From NCBI GenBank assembly GCA_009776395.1, contig WRNX01000030.1, forward strand, positions 1 through 12,441: a stretch of 12,441 bases of DNA, written 5' to 3'. The DNA comes from Lentimicrobiaceae bacterium (GTDB lineage: Bacteria > Bacteroidota > Bacteroidia > Bacteroidales > WCHB1-69). The notes beneath the pieces are model-generated. The model was not told the origin of the DNA. It saw only the letters and a program-made list of their open reading frames with translations, and searched no databases. Numbering within the stretch: position 1 is the stretch's first letter; each line of letters begins with the position of its first letter. The position numbers and the translations under genes were made by a program. This document shows positions 1 to 7,322 of this stretch, piece after piece.

Positions 1-891
1 GAAGATTTTGTGGAAGATTTGTATATCGCTACCAATCACAACTATTTGTTGTTTTTTACTGAAAAAGGAAAATGTTTTTGGTTGCGTGTGTTTGAAGTGC
101 CTGAAGGTAATAAAACCTCAAAAGGACGCGCCATTCAAAACCTGTTGAACATTGAATCTGACGACAAAGTGAAGGCAATCATCAATGTTGATAATCTTTC
201 TGATGAAGAATATATTAACAATAACTTTATCATTCTTTGTACAGAAAAAGGGGTGATTAAAAAAACCTCGTTAGAAGCCTACTCCCGCCCCAGAATAAAC
301 GGAATCAACGCCATTACTATTCGTGAAGATGACCATTTATTGATTGCAAGATTAACCAACGGTACCAGCGAAATAATGATGGCATTGCATTCGGGGAAAG
401 CGGTGCGTTTTAACGAAAAAACCGTGCGCCCCATGGGAAGAAACGCATCCGGAGTGAAAGGTATTACATTGGCAAACGAAAAAGATATTGTAGTGGGTAT
501 GATTAGTGTGGACAGTCCCCAATATGATATTTTGGTAGTTTCGGAAAACGGTTACGGAAAACGTTCTTCCATTGATGAATACAGAATTACCAACCGTGGC
601 GGAAAGGGCGTGCGTACCATCAATATTACCGAAAAAACCGGCGGATTAATTGCCATCAAAAATGTTACGGATAATGATGACTTGATGATTATCAATAAAT
701 CGGGGATTGCCATTCGGATGCATGTGGATAAACTGCGTGTAATGGGACGTGCCACGCAAGGCGTTCGCCTCATTAACCTGAATGATGAAGATGCGATTGC
801 CGCGGTTACACAAGTACCGCGAGAAGATGATGATGAAGAGGTTATGGAAACGCCAAATGAAGAAATTATTGAAGAAACTCAGGATCAATAA
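1..891 (+). CDS. gyrA: DNA gyrase subunit A, C-terminal part (5' end outside window)
   Basis: This is the C-terminal DNA-wrapping domain of gyrase A, which with GyrB introduces negative supercoils. The frame is open from base 1 (it reads EDFVEDLYIATNHNYLLFFT), so the GTG at 10 is internal and the gene starts upstream. Visible are successive beta-pinwheel blades with typical GyrA signatures: FFTEKGKCFWLRVFEVPEG, then CTEKGVIKKTSLEAYSRPR, then GRNASGVKGI, then SENGYGKRSSIDEYRITNR followed by GGKGVRTIN. The canonical GyrA-box lies just upstream of the window by family comparison. The protein ends in an acidic tail rich in D and E (EDDDEEVMETPNEEIIEETQ), as is usual for gyrase rather than topoisomerase IV ParC. 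The identification is secure; only about the last 296 residues are visible. Confidence 0.96.
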   Translation, partial: EDFVEDLYIATNHNYLLFFTEKGKCFWLRVFEVPEGNKTSKGRAIQNLLNIESDDKVKAIINVDNLSDEEYINNNFIILCTEKGVIKKTSLEAYSRPRINGINAITIREDDHLLIARLTNGTSEIMMALHSGKAVRFNEKTVRPMGRNASGVKGITLANEKDIVVGMISVDSPQYDILVVSENGYGKRSSIDEYRITNRGGKGVRTINITEKTGGLIAIKNVTDNDDLMIINKSGIAIRMHVDKLRVMGRATQGVRLINLNDEDAIAAVTQVPREDDDEEVMETPNEEIIEETQDQ

Positions 892-894
892 TTG

Positions 895-964
895 GATACG
901 GGTAACGACATTGTTGTTGCGCAACAGACATGCCCGTTATCTGTCGTTTTGTTTACTCTTTTTT
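895..964 (+). terminator. Structured, T-rich 3' end of gyrA (candidate terminator)
   Basis: Three inverted repeats follow the gyrA stop. Bases 895-902 (GATACGGG) pair with 933-941 (CCCGTTATC, one bulge). Bases 904-910 (AACGACA) pair perfectly with 942-948 (TGTCGTT). Bases 915-926 form a 12-nt palindrome (TGTTGCGCAACA). The first two stems interleave, so they are either mutually exclusive or form a pseudoknot. A T-rich stretch (947-964) follows directly, as in an intrinsic terminator. The terminator role is inferred from position and composition. Confidence 0.45.
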
Positions 965-1171
965 CTGTTCATTGATTTTCCAACTACCTGTTTTATCAGA
1001 GCCAATGCGAGTTAAAACAGTCAACTCCCTAAATTTCGCCAAATTTTTTTCAATCGCCCTTTCCGAAATACCGATCATTTCTGCCATTTCACTAACTGTA
1101 ATTGTTGGCGTATTTTCAATCAAAGAAAGTATTTTTTCTTGTTTCCTTGTTTTTGAATGTATTCTAAAATT
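953..1171 (-). pseudogene. Remnant of a C-terminal winged-helix DNA-binding domain
   Basis: Reading the minus strand from 1171 to the TAA at 955-953 gives about 72 codons containing QEKILSLIENTPTITVSEMA, then EMIGISERAIEKNLAKFREL, then TVLTRIGSDKTGSWKINEQ. This is a winged helix: a helix-turn-helix (TVSEMAEMIGISERAIEKNL) followed by the wing LTRIGSDKTGSWKI. The same C-terminal module closes many Bacteroidota AlbA_2/Schlafen-type ATP-binding proteins and some Fic-family proteins. In frame upstream there is a stop (TAG at 1174-1172) and no ATG, so the N-terminal catalytic part is gone. It is best read as the decayed 3' end of a larger accessory gene. A short live regulator using a non-ATG start is possible but unlikely. 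Confidence 0.6.
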
Positions 1172-1339
1172 CTACCCATAATATTTTCAATTTTACAAAT
1201 TAACATAAAATTTTCTAAATTACACGCAGGCCAATAAAAATGTTTTTCAAAAATTTATAGGGGAAAGGTAACATTTGTGCTTAGAACACCGTATAGTAAG
1301 CCGCTAAAGCATCTCGGCCTTGATTTTTATGACATACGC
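1172..1339. other. Intergenic DNA with no recognised gene
   Basis: No frame on either strand gives a recognisable protein, and all are broken by stops. The part around 1280-1322 is less A+T-rich than its flanks and holds a weak inverted repeat (GCCG near 1300, CGGC near 1315). It may be further debris from the insertion or decay that left the winged-helix remnant next to it, but nothing in the sequence proves this. Confidence 0.4.
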
Positions 1340-1368
1340 TTGAATATTTAAGAATTCATATATTTTTG
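1340..1368 (+). promoter_or_regulatory. Bacteroidota-type promoter for ddl
   Basis: TTG at 1340-1342, an 18-nt spacer, and TATTTTTG at 1361-1368 match the phylum's TTG / TAnnTTTG promoter. Transcription would begin near 1375, about 15 nt before the ATG at 1390. An in-frame TTG at 1366 lies inside the -7 box, so it cannot be the start codon. Confidence 0.7.
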
Positions 1369-1389
1369 CGCATACAAATATATACCAAA

Positions 1390-2373
1390 ATGATCAAAGT
1401 TGCCCTCCTTGCAGGTGGAAATTCAGGGGAATATGAAATTTCATTAAAATCTGCTGCAAATATCAAAACCCAATTGGATATTCATCAATTTGAAATATAC
1501 CTTATCGTTGTAAAAGGTAATCAATGGGTATTTACAAACGAATTTGAAGAATGTTTTTATGTAAATAAGGATGATTTTTCATTAACCATACATGAAAAAC
1601 GGATTATTTTTGATGTAGCATTTATTGCAATTCATGGTGATCCTGGTGAAAACGGAAAATTACAGGCATATTTTGAGATGCTGCAAATTCACTATACAGG
1701 TTGCGACAGTTTTTGCTCAGCGCTCACTTTTAATAAATATTTTTGCAATATTGCAGTAAAAGAGTGCGGAATCTCTATTTCGCCCGCGCTGCATTTTTAC
1801 AAAAGTGATACTATTTTGTATGAAGATGTTATTAATCATTGTGGATTTCCTTGCTTTGTAAAACCATGCAATTCAGGCTCAAGTGTGGGAGTTACCAAAG
1901 CGCATCATCTTGAAGAACTCATAACTGCTATTTCTTTGGCATTTAAGGAAGATAACCAATTAATGGTTGAGCGGTTTATTTCGGGGCGTGAACTAACCTG
2001 CGGCGTAACCACTTGGCAAGGAAAAGTGAAAGCGCTTGCTGTTACCGAAATAAAAAGCAAGAAAGAGTTTTATGATTTTGAGGCAAAATATACTCCCGGT
2101 TTTCTTGAATTATTTACGCCTGCTGAAATTGAGCAAAATGTGGAAGATAAAGTGAAACAATACTCCGAAATAATCTACAAAAAATTAGGATGTAAGGGAG
2201 TGGTGCGTATAGATTATATTCTCAACACAGAAAACGAACCTGTATTTTTAGAAATCAATACCATTCCAGGGCAGACCGCCATGAGCATCATCCCTAAACA
2301 ACTGGCATACAACAATATCCAATTATCCGAATTTTATGCAAATTTAATTTTAGAAAGCATTAATTTACAGTAA
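1390..2373 (+). CDS. ddl: D-alanine--D-alanine ligase
   Basis: A 327-aa ATP-grasp ligase that joins two D-alanines for the peptidoglycan pentapeptide; it acts in the cytoplasm. The N-terminal motif GGNSGEYEISLKSA (9-22) matches the family's GGxSxExxVSL. HGDPGENGKLQAYFEMLQIHYTG (82-104) is the second domain's entry motif. CFVKPCNSGSSVGVTK (155-170) is the ATP/serine loop, and KEFYDFEAKY (225-234) carries the tyrosine loop typical of D-Ala-D-Ala rather than D-Ala-D-Lac ligases. D275, E288 and N290 (RIDYI, FLEINTIPG) are the metal ligands. Length is normal. ATG 1390 is chosen because longer in-frame starts overlap the promoter. The gene is monocistronic and convergent with the LytTR regulator gene, 23 nt away. 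Confidence 0.93.
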   Translation: MIKVALLAGGNSGEYEISLKSAANIKTQLDIHQFEIYLIVVKGNQWVFTNEFEECFYVNKDDFSLTIHEKRIIFDVAFIAIHGDPGENGKLQAYFEMLQIHYTGCDSFCSALTFNKYFCNIAVKECGISISPALHFYKSDTILYEDVINHCGFPCFVKPCNSGSSVGVTKAHHLEELITAISLAFKEDNQLMVERFISGRELTCGVTTWQGKVKALAVTEIKSKKEFYDFEAKYTPGFLELFTPAEIEQNVEDKVKQYSEIIYKKLGCKGVVRIDYILNTENEPVFLEINTIPGQTAMSIIPKQLAYNNIQLSEFYANLILESINLQ

Positions 2374-2380
2374 TTCGCAT

Positions 2381-2401
2381 TATCATTAATCATTAATCAC
2401 T
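2381..2401 (-). repeat. Heptamer array 1 (three copies) at the 3' end of the LytTR gene
   Basis: On the minus (sense) strand the units are AGTGATT, AATGATT and AATGATA. The TGA stop of the LytTR gene (2397-2399) is inside the first unit. Because the period is 7, the three TGA triplets fall in three different frames. It belongs with the arrays at 8344, 9350, 9405 and 10480. Confidence 0.6.
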
Positions 2402-3170
2402 TGTTTTTCTGCATTGTTTCCATCGCATTCCTGAACTGGTAGTAGTAGGATCTTGATACAGTGAACACACGTTCTCCTATATATACAAGATTTTTTTGAA
2501 TTTTATCCACAAAATTAAGATTGATAATAGTAGCATTATTTATGCGAACAAGATATTCGGCAGGAAGTTTGGTAGCGGTTTCTTTAATAGTGGATTCGTG
2601 AAAATAGAGTTGATTGGTAACGGTTTCTATGGCAATCAATTTACTTTCTTTAGTAATTACAGTAATAATATTCGTTTTTATTTTTGTGGTAACTTTTTGA
2701 TAGCGAATAAAAAAAGAATCATTTTCTTTACTTGTTGCAGATTTAGAGGGTTTATAATTAATTGGATTTTCTGCTGCTAATGGTTCAAATTGATAAACGT
2801 TATTTATATCTGAAATGATACGAATAATTTTATAGACTTTACGAATCAGCATTTCGCTGGTAAATTGGATAGGGATCACATCGAATAATCCTTTATCAAG
2901 CCACAGATGTGGGTTATCTTTTGAGGAAATGATACCCAAAATAATAGGGGGCTTATGGATCAATTCTAAAATTTCGAACTCTTCATTTTTTGAATGAGAA
3001 AGATCAAGAATTAAGATTTCCGGACGAATGAGATTCATTCGCTCTAAAAAATCTACACGTTGGTTAACAAATCCAAAAAACTGGATAGATTTGAATTTTG
3101 ACAAACAGTCAATTACCTTTTTTTCAAGGGTTGCGTTTTGAATAAACGCGAAGCATGTTACTGGTTTCAT
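2397..3170 (-). CDS. LytTR-type response regulator with degenerate receiver
   Basis: A 257-aa two-domain DNA-binding regulator. Residues 1-120 have receiver-like spacing, with RPEILILDLS placing D56 at the phosphoacceptor position. The N-terminal acidic pair is missing (VTCFAFIQNA), and the conserved K-P near 101 reads I-Q (VIPIQF), so normal phosphorylation is doubtful. After a linker of about 30 residues, a LytTR domain (about 152-253) follows; the AEYLVRINNATIINLNFVDK stretch matches the family's YLxRIHRSYIVNLxYI core. LytTR domains bind tandem 9-10-bp sites. No histidine kinase gene lies nearby. It is divergent from the glycogen-synthase-like operon, so it might control that operon or itself (inference). 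The ATG at 3170 lies about 22 nt after the predicted transcription start. The last codons run into a heptamer array that supplies the stop. Confidence 0.85.
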   Translation of the reverse strand: MKPVTCFAFIQNATLEKKVIDCLSKFKSIQFFGFVNQRVDFLERMNLIRPEILILDLSHSKNEEFEILELIHKPPIILGIISSKDNPHLWLDKGLFDVIPIQFTSEMLIRKVYKIIRIISDINNVYQFEPLAAENPINYKPSKSATSKENDSFFIRYQKVTTKIKTNIITVITKESKLIAIETVTNQLYFHESTIKETATKLPAEYLVRINNATIINLNFVDKIQKNLVYIGERVFTVSRSYYYQFRNAMETMQKNK

Positions 3171-3198
3171 AAGAATTTTATTTTATTTAAGTGTGCGG

Positions 3199-3226
3199 CA
3201 AAAATACAATTTTTTTTTTTTTTCAA
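3199..3226 (-). promoter_or_regulatory. Promoter of the LytTR gene with poly-A/T spacer
   Basis: On the minus strand, TTG (3226-3224), a 17-nt spacer and TATTTTTG (3206-3199) fit the Bacteroidota consensus. Of the spacer, 14 nt are an uninterrupted T run on the plus strand (3210-3223). A one-base slip would change the spacer length and so probably the promoter strength. Confidence 0.65.
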
Positions 3227-3259
3227 ACGTAAAAAATTTTTTTTTTATAAATTTTCTTT

Positions 3260-3286
3260 TTGTTCTATTTTTTTTATATATTTTTG
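3260..3286 (+). promoter_or_regulatory. Promoter of the envelope operon (glycogen-synthase-like gene onward)
   Basis: TTG at 3260-3262, a 16-nt spacer and TATTTTTG at 3279-3286 fit the Bacteroidota promoter; the spacer is a little short. It points away from the LytTR promoter, and the two -33 boxes are about 33 bp apart with A6 and T10 tracts between them (3231-3246). The in-frame TTG at 3260 is part of this promoter and not a start codon. Confidence 0.55.
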
Positions 3287-3304
3287 CAACCTGAATTAGA
3301 AAAT

Positions 3305-4141
3305 ATGTCAAAGAAAAGGATTTTATACGTTACACCCGCTATTTTTCCGTATTTGCAAGAGAGCTACATTTCATCTGTTTGTAGATTCTTGCCCCAAGGA
3401 ATTCAAGAAAGAGAAAATGAAATTAGAACTTTTATGCCCAAGTATGGATTGATCAATGAACGTAAAAACATGCTGCATGAAGTGATTAGGCTTTCCGGTC
3501 AAAATATTATTATTGAAGATAATGACTATCCGCTCATTATTAAAGTGGCTTCTTTACAAGCGGTTCGGATGCAGGTGTATTTTATTGATAGCGAAGATTT
3601 TTTTAGAAGAAAAGCGCTTTTTACTGATGAAGAAAATAAATTTTTTGAAGATAACGACTCGCGACTTCTTTTCTTCGCAAAAGGAGTTATTGAGACCGTT
3701 CGTAAATTGGGATGGAATCCCGATATTATTCATTGTCACGGTTGGCTTAGTTCTTTGATTCCCATTTTTGTTCGTACAGTTTACAAAGACAACCCCCTTT
3801 TCCAAGATGTTAGAATTGTAACCTCTATTTATAATGATTATTTTCCTGAAAAATTCTCTTCGAATTTTTTAAAAAAACTTAAAATTACAGGAATTCCAAG
3901 AGAATCGTTAACTCATTTTAAAGGTGCCGCAGGTTACGATACCATTCTTAAAACCGCTATTGATTTTTCTGACGCAACTGTAATTGGACATCCGAATATT
4001 ACCCCCTCTTTAAAAAGATATATGAAAAAATATGAATACCCAACAATACCTCATCCCGAAACAGAAGAATATTTAGAATATGTTGATGAATATAACCATT
4101 TTTATGAAGAACTTTTGGAAATTTCACCCCGTGAATTTTAA
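3305..4141 (+). CDS. Glycogen/starch synthase N-terminal-domain protein (GT5-like, single domain)
   Basis: A 278-aa protein resembling only the N-terminal Rossmann half of GT5 glycogen/starch synthases. The family pattern is visible in RILYVTPAIFPYLQES (5-20), RFLPQGIQERENEIRTFMPK (27-46) and NPDIIHCHGW (138-147, versus the usual PDxVHxHDW). The KTGGLADV nucleotide-sugar loop expected near residue 17 is absent, and so is the whole C-terminal GT1-type domain. Many Bacteroidota carry such short proteins, annotated as glycogen synthase, so this is not a local truncation. Catalysis as a normal ADP-glucose glycosyltransferase seems unlikely; a binding or regulatory role is an inference. ATG 3305 follows the promoter by about 13 nt after the expected transcription start. 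It is first in a six-gene plus-strand run, and the next gene overlaps its 3' end. Confidence 0.82.
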   Translation: MSKKRILYVTPAIFPYLQESYISSVCRFLPQGIQERENEIRTFMPKYGLINERKNMLHEVIRLSGQNIIIEDNDYPLIIKVASLQAVRMQVYFIDSEDFFRRKALFTDEENKFFEDNDSRLLFFAKGVIETVRKLGWNPDIIHCHGWLSSLIPIFVRTVYKDNPLFQDVRIVTSIYNDYFPEKFSSNFLKKLKITGIPRESLTHFKGAAGYDTILKTAIDFSDATVIGHPNITPSLKRYMKKYEYPTIPHPETEEYLEYVDEYNHFYEELLEISPREF

Positions 4142-5450
4142 TTTACGTTCATTTTTTTATCTGTCACTATTTTTGATAGTAGCTACGTTTGCAGGCTTTC
4201 AAAGTTGTCAAAAAGATATTAGTTCAATAGGACTTAATTTAAAAGATAGAGACGACCTCATTAATGCTATTTTTACTGATAGTATTTCAATAAATGCTTA
4301 CTCTATTTTAGAAGACACATTGAACACAAAAAATCTAATTTCTAATTATTTAGGATTTATTAAAGACCCTGTTTTCGGTACAACTACTGCTGGAATATAT
4401 ACCCAATTTATTCCACAAGGTAGTAGCGTCAGTTTAGGTGAATTTCCACAACTCGATTCTATCGTTTTAACTCTAAGATATTCAGGTGGCTTTTTTGGTG
4501 ATACCTTGAATCCCTTTTCCATTAAAGTTTATAGAATAACTGAAGATATTTCTTCTACAAAACCCTATTATCAAAATAATGTATTTGCCCATTCTGATGA
4601 GAACCTTACGTACAAATCTGATTTTATTCTGTTCCCAAAACCAACATCAAATGTAATGTTGGATACATTTGTAGTAGCACATGCACGAATCAAATTAAGC
4701 GATGAATTAGGTAATCTTTTTCTGCGAAACGTATCACAAATGGCTTCTAATGAGTCTTTTAAAAGTTTTTTTAAAGGATTGTATATTTGCGCAATACCTT
4801 TGGCAAACAATGGCTCACTCGTTAACTTTAATTTAACAAGCGAAATTTCCGGCATCCAACTCTATTATAAAAACGATACTATTAAAAGACAATTATCATT
4901 TCCTGTTAGAAGCACAGAAACTGTAAGAATTAGTACATATCAACATGAATACAAACAGGGAAGTGCAGAATTTGTGAATCAAGTACTTCAAAAAGACACA
5001 ACTTTAGGAAAAGATATTCTTTATTTGCAATCCATGGGTGGAGTGAAAACTAAAATAAGTTTTCCTAACATTAAAGAATTTAAAGATAAAAACGTAGTCA
5101 TCAATAAAGCAGAGTTAGTCATCACTAATATCGGAGAAGATCTTAACTTGTTTCCTCCCCCCAACAGATTAAACATTCAGGGGATTGATAAAAAAGGAGA
5201 AATCACTGCCATCCCAGATTATAACACCTCTTTTTGGGGTGGCAACTATGATGAAACGAATAAAGAATACAGATTTAGAATTACAAGATATATTCAAAGC
5301 ATTTTACTGAGAGATGAGTACCAACCTTACCTCTATTTGGTAACAGACAGGGCTGCAGCGGACGCCAATAGATTGTTACTGAACGGAACTAATCCAACTA
5401 ATAATTCATCATCAAGGTTGAGATTGGAAATTTATTATACAGAATATTAA
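4104..5450 (+). CDS. DUF4270 family lipoprotein
   Basis: About 448 aa, function unknown, of the DUF4270 family restricted to Bacteroidota. The N-terminus is a lipoprotein signal: LRSFFYLSLFLIVATFAGFQ followed by S-C, then QKDISSIGLNL. The lipidated Cys is followed by the short SSIGxxL stretch typical of this family. The rest is a secreted beta-rich protein with repeated extended segments (IVLTLRYSGGFFGDTL, FRITRYIQSILLRDEYQ). The start is uncertain. ATG 4104 gives 35 residues up to the Cys and a 38-nt overlap with the upstream gene; GTG 4131 gives a more compact 26-residue signal and an 11-nt overlap. The overlap suggests translational coupling. The position between a GT5-like gene and glmS suggests an envelope role, but no activity can be named. 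Confidence 0.82.
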   Translation: MKNFWKFHPVNFNLRSFFYLSLFLIVATFAGFQSCQKDISSIGLNLKDRDDLINAIFTDSISINAYSILEDTLNTKNLISNYLGFIKDPVFGTTTAGIYTQFIPQGSSVSLGEFPQLDSIVLTLRYSGGFFGDTLNPFSIKVYRITEDISSTKPYYQNNVFAHSDENLTYKSDFILFPKPTSNVMLDTFVVAHARIKLSDELGNLFLRNVSQMASNESFKSFFKGLYICAIPLANNGSLVNFNLTSEISGIQLYYKNDTIKRQLSFPVRSTETVRISTYQHEYKQGSAEFVNQVLQKDTTLGKDILYLQSMGGVKTKISFPNIKEFKDKNVVINKAELVITNIGEDLNLFPPPNRLNIQGIDKKGEITAIPDYNTSFWGGNYDETNKEYRFRITRYIQSILLRDEYQPYLYLVTDRAAADANRLLLNGTNPTNNSSSRLRLEIYYTEY

Positions 5451-5472
5451 TTTTAGTAACGTAATATAAATT

Positions 5473-7314
5473 ATGTGTGGAATCGTAGCCTATACAGGAA
5501 CCAAACAAGCCTACCCTGTTTTGATTAAAGGGTTAAAAAGATTGGAATACAGAGGTTATGATAGTGCCGGAATAGCATTGATTTCAGATGAAAATATTCA
5601 ACTTTTCAAAAAGCAGGGAAAAGTGGTAGATCTAGAAAATTATTGTACAAAAAAAAATGTTGAAGCATTTACAGGCATAGCTCATACCAGATGGGCAACG
5701 CATGGCGAACCTAATGACGAAAACGCCCATCCTCACCTTTCCGAAGATGGTTCATTAGCTTTAATCCACAATGGCATTATCGAAAATTTTTTGAGTTTAA
5801 AAAATGAACTCATTGAAAGAGGTTATATTTTTAAAAGTTGTACTGATACGGAAGTTTTAGTACATCTCATTCAAGATATTAAAAAAACAGAAAATGTGGG
5901 TTTGGTGGAAGCCGTACGAATGGCGTTATCGGTAACTGTTGGTACGTATGCATTAGCCATTTTATCTACCGAATATCCAAAACAGATCATTGTGGCTAAA
6001 AAAGGAAGTCCACTCTTAATTGGAATAGGACATAATGAATTTTTTGTAGGTTCAGACGGAGCACCGATTGTTGAATATACAAAAAAAGTAGTCTACCTAA
6101 AAGATGAAGAAGTTGCAGTAATTCATTCGGATAAAAAGTTAGAGATTACCAATATTCGTAATGAAAGACAAAGACCCTTTATACAAAAATTGGAGTTGAA
6201 ATTAGATGAAATTGAAAAAGATGGTTTTGAACATTATATGCTCAAAGAGATTTTTGAACAACCCAAAGCGATTGTGGACAGCATGAGGGGAAGATTAAAT
6301 ACTAAAAAAGATGTGGTTTCTTTGGGCGGAATTATTGAATATGAAAGTAAAATGCTTCAGGCAAAACGCTTTATTATTGCCGCCTGTGGAACTTCGTGGC
6401 ATGCTGGTCTGGTGGCAGAATATATCTTTGAAAATTTAATCCGCGTACCCGTCGAAGTAGAATATGCCTCCGAATTTAGATACAGAAATCCCGTTATTAA
6501 TGAAGATGATGTGCTAATTGTAATATCCCAATCCGGCGAAACCGCTGATACGCTCGCCGCTATCGAATTAGCAAAAAGTAAAGGCGCTACTGTAATCGGA
6601 ATCTGCAATGTAGTTGGTTCAAGTATAGCGAGAAATACACATGCAGGCTCTTATACTCACGCAGGTACTGAAATTGGCGTGGCTTCTACCAAAGCGTTTA
6701 CCGCACAAGTTACCGTACTTACACTCATGGCATTAAGTTTGGCAAGAAAAAAAGGAAAAATACCCCTCTCATACTATTACCAATTAGTAAATAGTTTGGA
6801 AACAATTCCGGGAAAAATTAAAACAATTCTGAAAAAAAATGAAGAAATTAAAAAAATTGCGCAATATTTTGTAGATAAAAATAATGCTATCTATTTAGGG
6901 CGCGGCGTAAATTTTCCCGTAGCATTAGAAGGCGCGTTAAAACTTAAAGAAATATCTTACATTCATGCCGAAGGGTATCCTGCAGCTGAAATGAAACATG
7001 GACCTATAGCCCTCATTGATGAAGAGATGCCCGTGGTAGTGGTTGCCACAGAACAGAAATCTTACGAAAAAGTAGTGAGTAATATTCAAGAAGTGAAATC
7101 CAGACGGGGAAAAATAATCTCTATTGTTTCCGAAGGGGATGAAACAGTGAAAAATATGTCCGATTTCTGTATCGAAATACCCAAAACCGAAGAATTGTTA
7201 TCGCCGTTGGTGGCATCAATCCCTTTGCAATTACTTGCTTATCACGTTGCTCTATTGCGTGGCTGTGATGTCGATAAACCCAGAAATTTAGCAAAATCTG
7301 TATCCGTAGAATAA
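5473..7314 (+). CDS. glmS: Glutamine--fructose-6-phosphate aminotransferase (isomerizing)
   Basis: A 613-aa enzyme making glucosamine-6-phosphate from fructose-6-phosphate and glutamine, the first committed step to UDP-GlcNAc for peptidoglycan and lipid A. Cys2 (MCGIVAYTG) is the class II amidotransferase nucleophile. EYRGYDSAG (25-33), HTRWATHGEP (71-80), HNG (99-101) and TDTEVL complete the glutaminase site. Two SIS domains follow: the first has AACGTSWHAG (about 301-310) and SQSGETADTLA (about 353), the second has LGRGVNFPVALEGALKLKE and YPAAEMKHGP. The protein ends in LAKSVSVE, the family's catalytic tail. Length and motifs are complete. It starts 22 nt after the DUF4270 gene and ends 8 nt before the next gene, so it is probably cotranscribed. 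There is no room for a leader riboswitch. Confidence 0.97.
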   Translation: MCGIVAYTGTKQAYPVLIKGLKRLEYRGYDSAGIALISDENIQLFKKQGKVVDLENYCTKKNVEAFTGIAHTRWATHGEPNDENAHPHLSEDGSLALIHNGIIENFLSLKNELIERGYIFKSCTDTEVLVHLIQDIKKTENVGLVEAVRMALSVTVGTYALAILSTEYPKQIIVAKKGSPLLIGIGHNEFFVGSDGAPIVEYTKKVVYLKDEEVAVIHSDKKLEITNIRNERQRPFIQKLELKLDEIEKDGFEHYMLKEIFEQPKAIVDSMRGRLNTKKDVVSLGGIIEYESKMLQAKRFIIAACGTSWHAGLVAEYIFENLIRVPVEVEYASEFRYRNPVINEDDVLIVISQSGETADTLAAIELAKSKGATVIGICNVVGSSIARNTHAGSYTHAGTEIGVASTKAFTAQVTVLTLMALSLARKKGKIPLSYYYQLVNSLETIPGKIKTILKKNEEIKKIAQYFVDKNNAIYLGRGVNFPVALEGALKLKEISYIHAEGYPAAEMKHGPIALIDEEMPVVVVATEQKSYEKVVSNIQEVKSRRGKIISIVSEGDETVKNMSDFCIEIPKTEELLSPLVASIPLQLLAYHVALLRGCDVDKPRNLAKSVSVE

Positions 7315-7322
7315 AAAATATT

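Noticed and set aside
782..1015. Plus-strand frame overlapping the gyrA end
   Set aside because: It is the shifted frame of the acidic gyrA tail and gives a K/R-rich sequence without family resemblance.
930..1181. Plus-strand open frame of 83 codons
   Set aside because: The minus strand of the same DNA encodes a recognisable winged helix, so this is its shadow.
1299..1322. Terminator hairpin upstream of ddl
   Set aside because: The stem is only GCCG/CGGC with a bulge and no gene on the plus strand needs it there.
3223..3231. TACGTTTGA on the minus strand as a LytTR operator at its own promoter
   Set aside because: It matches eight of nine positions of the loose consensus, but LytTR sites come as spaced direct repeats and no second copy is seen.
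5451..5472. glmS riboswitch/ribozyme before glmS
   Set aside because: The gap is only 22 nt, and that ribozyme is known from Gram-positive relatives.
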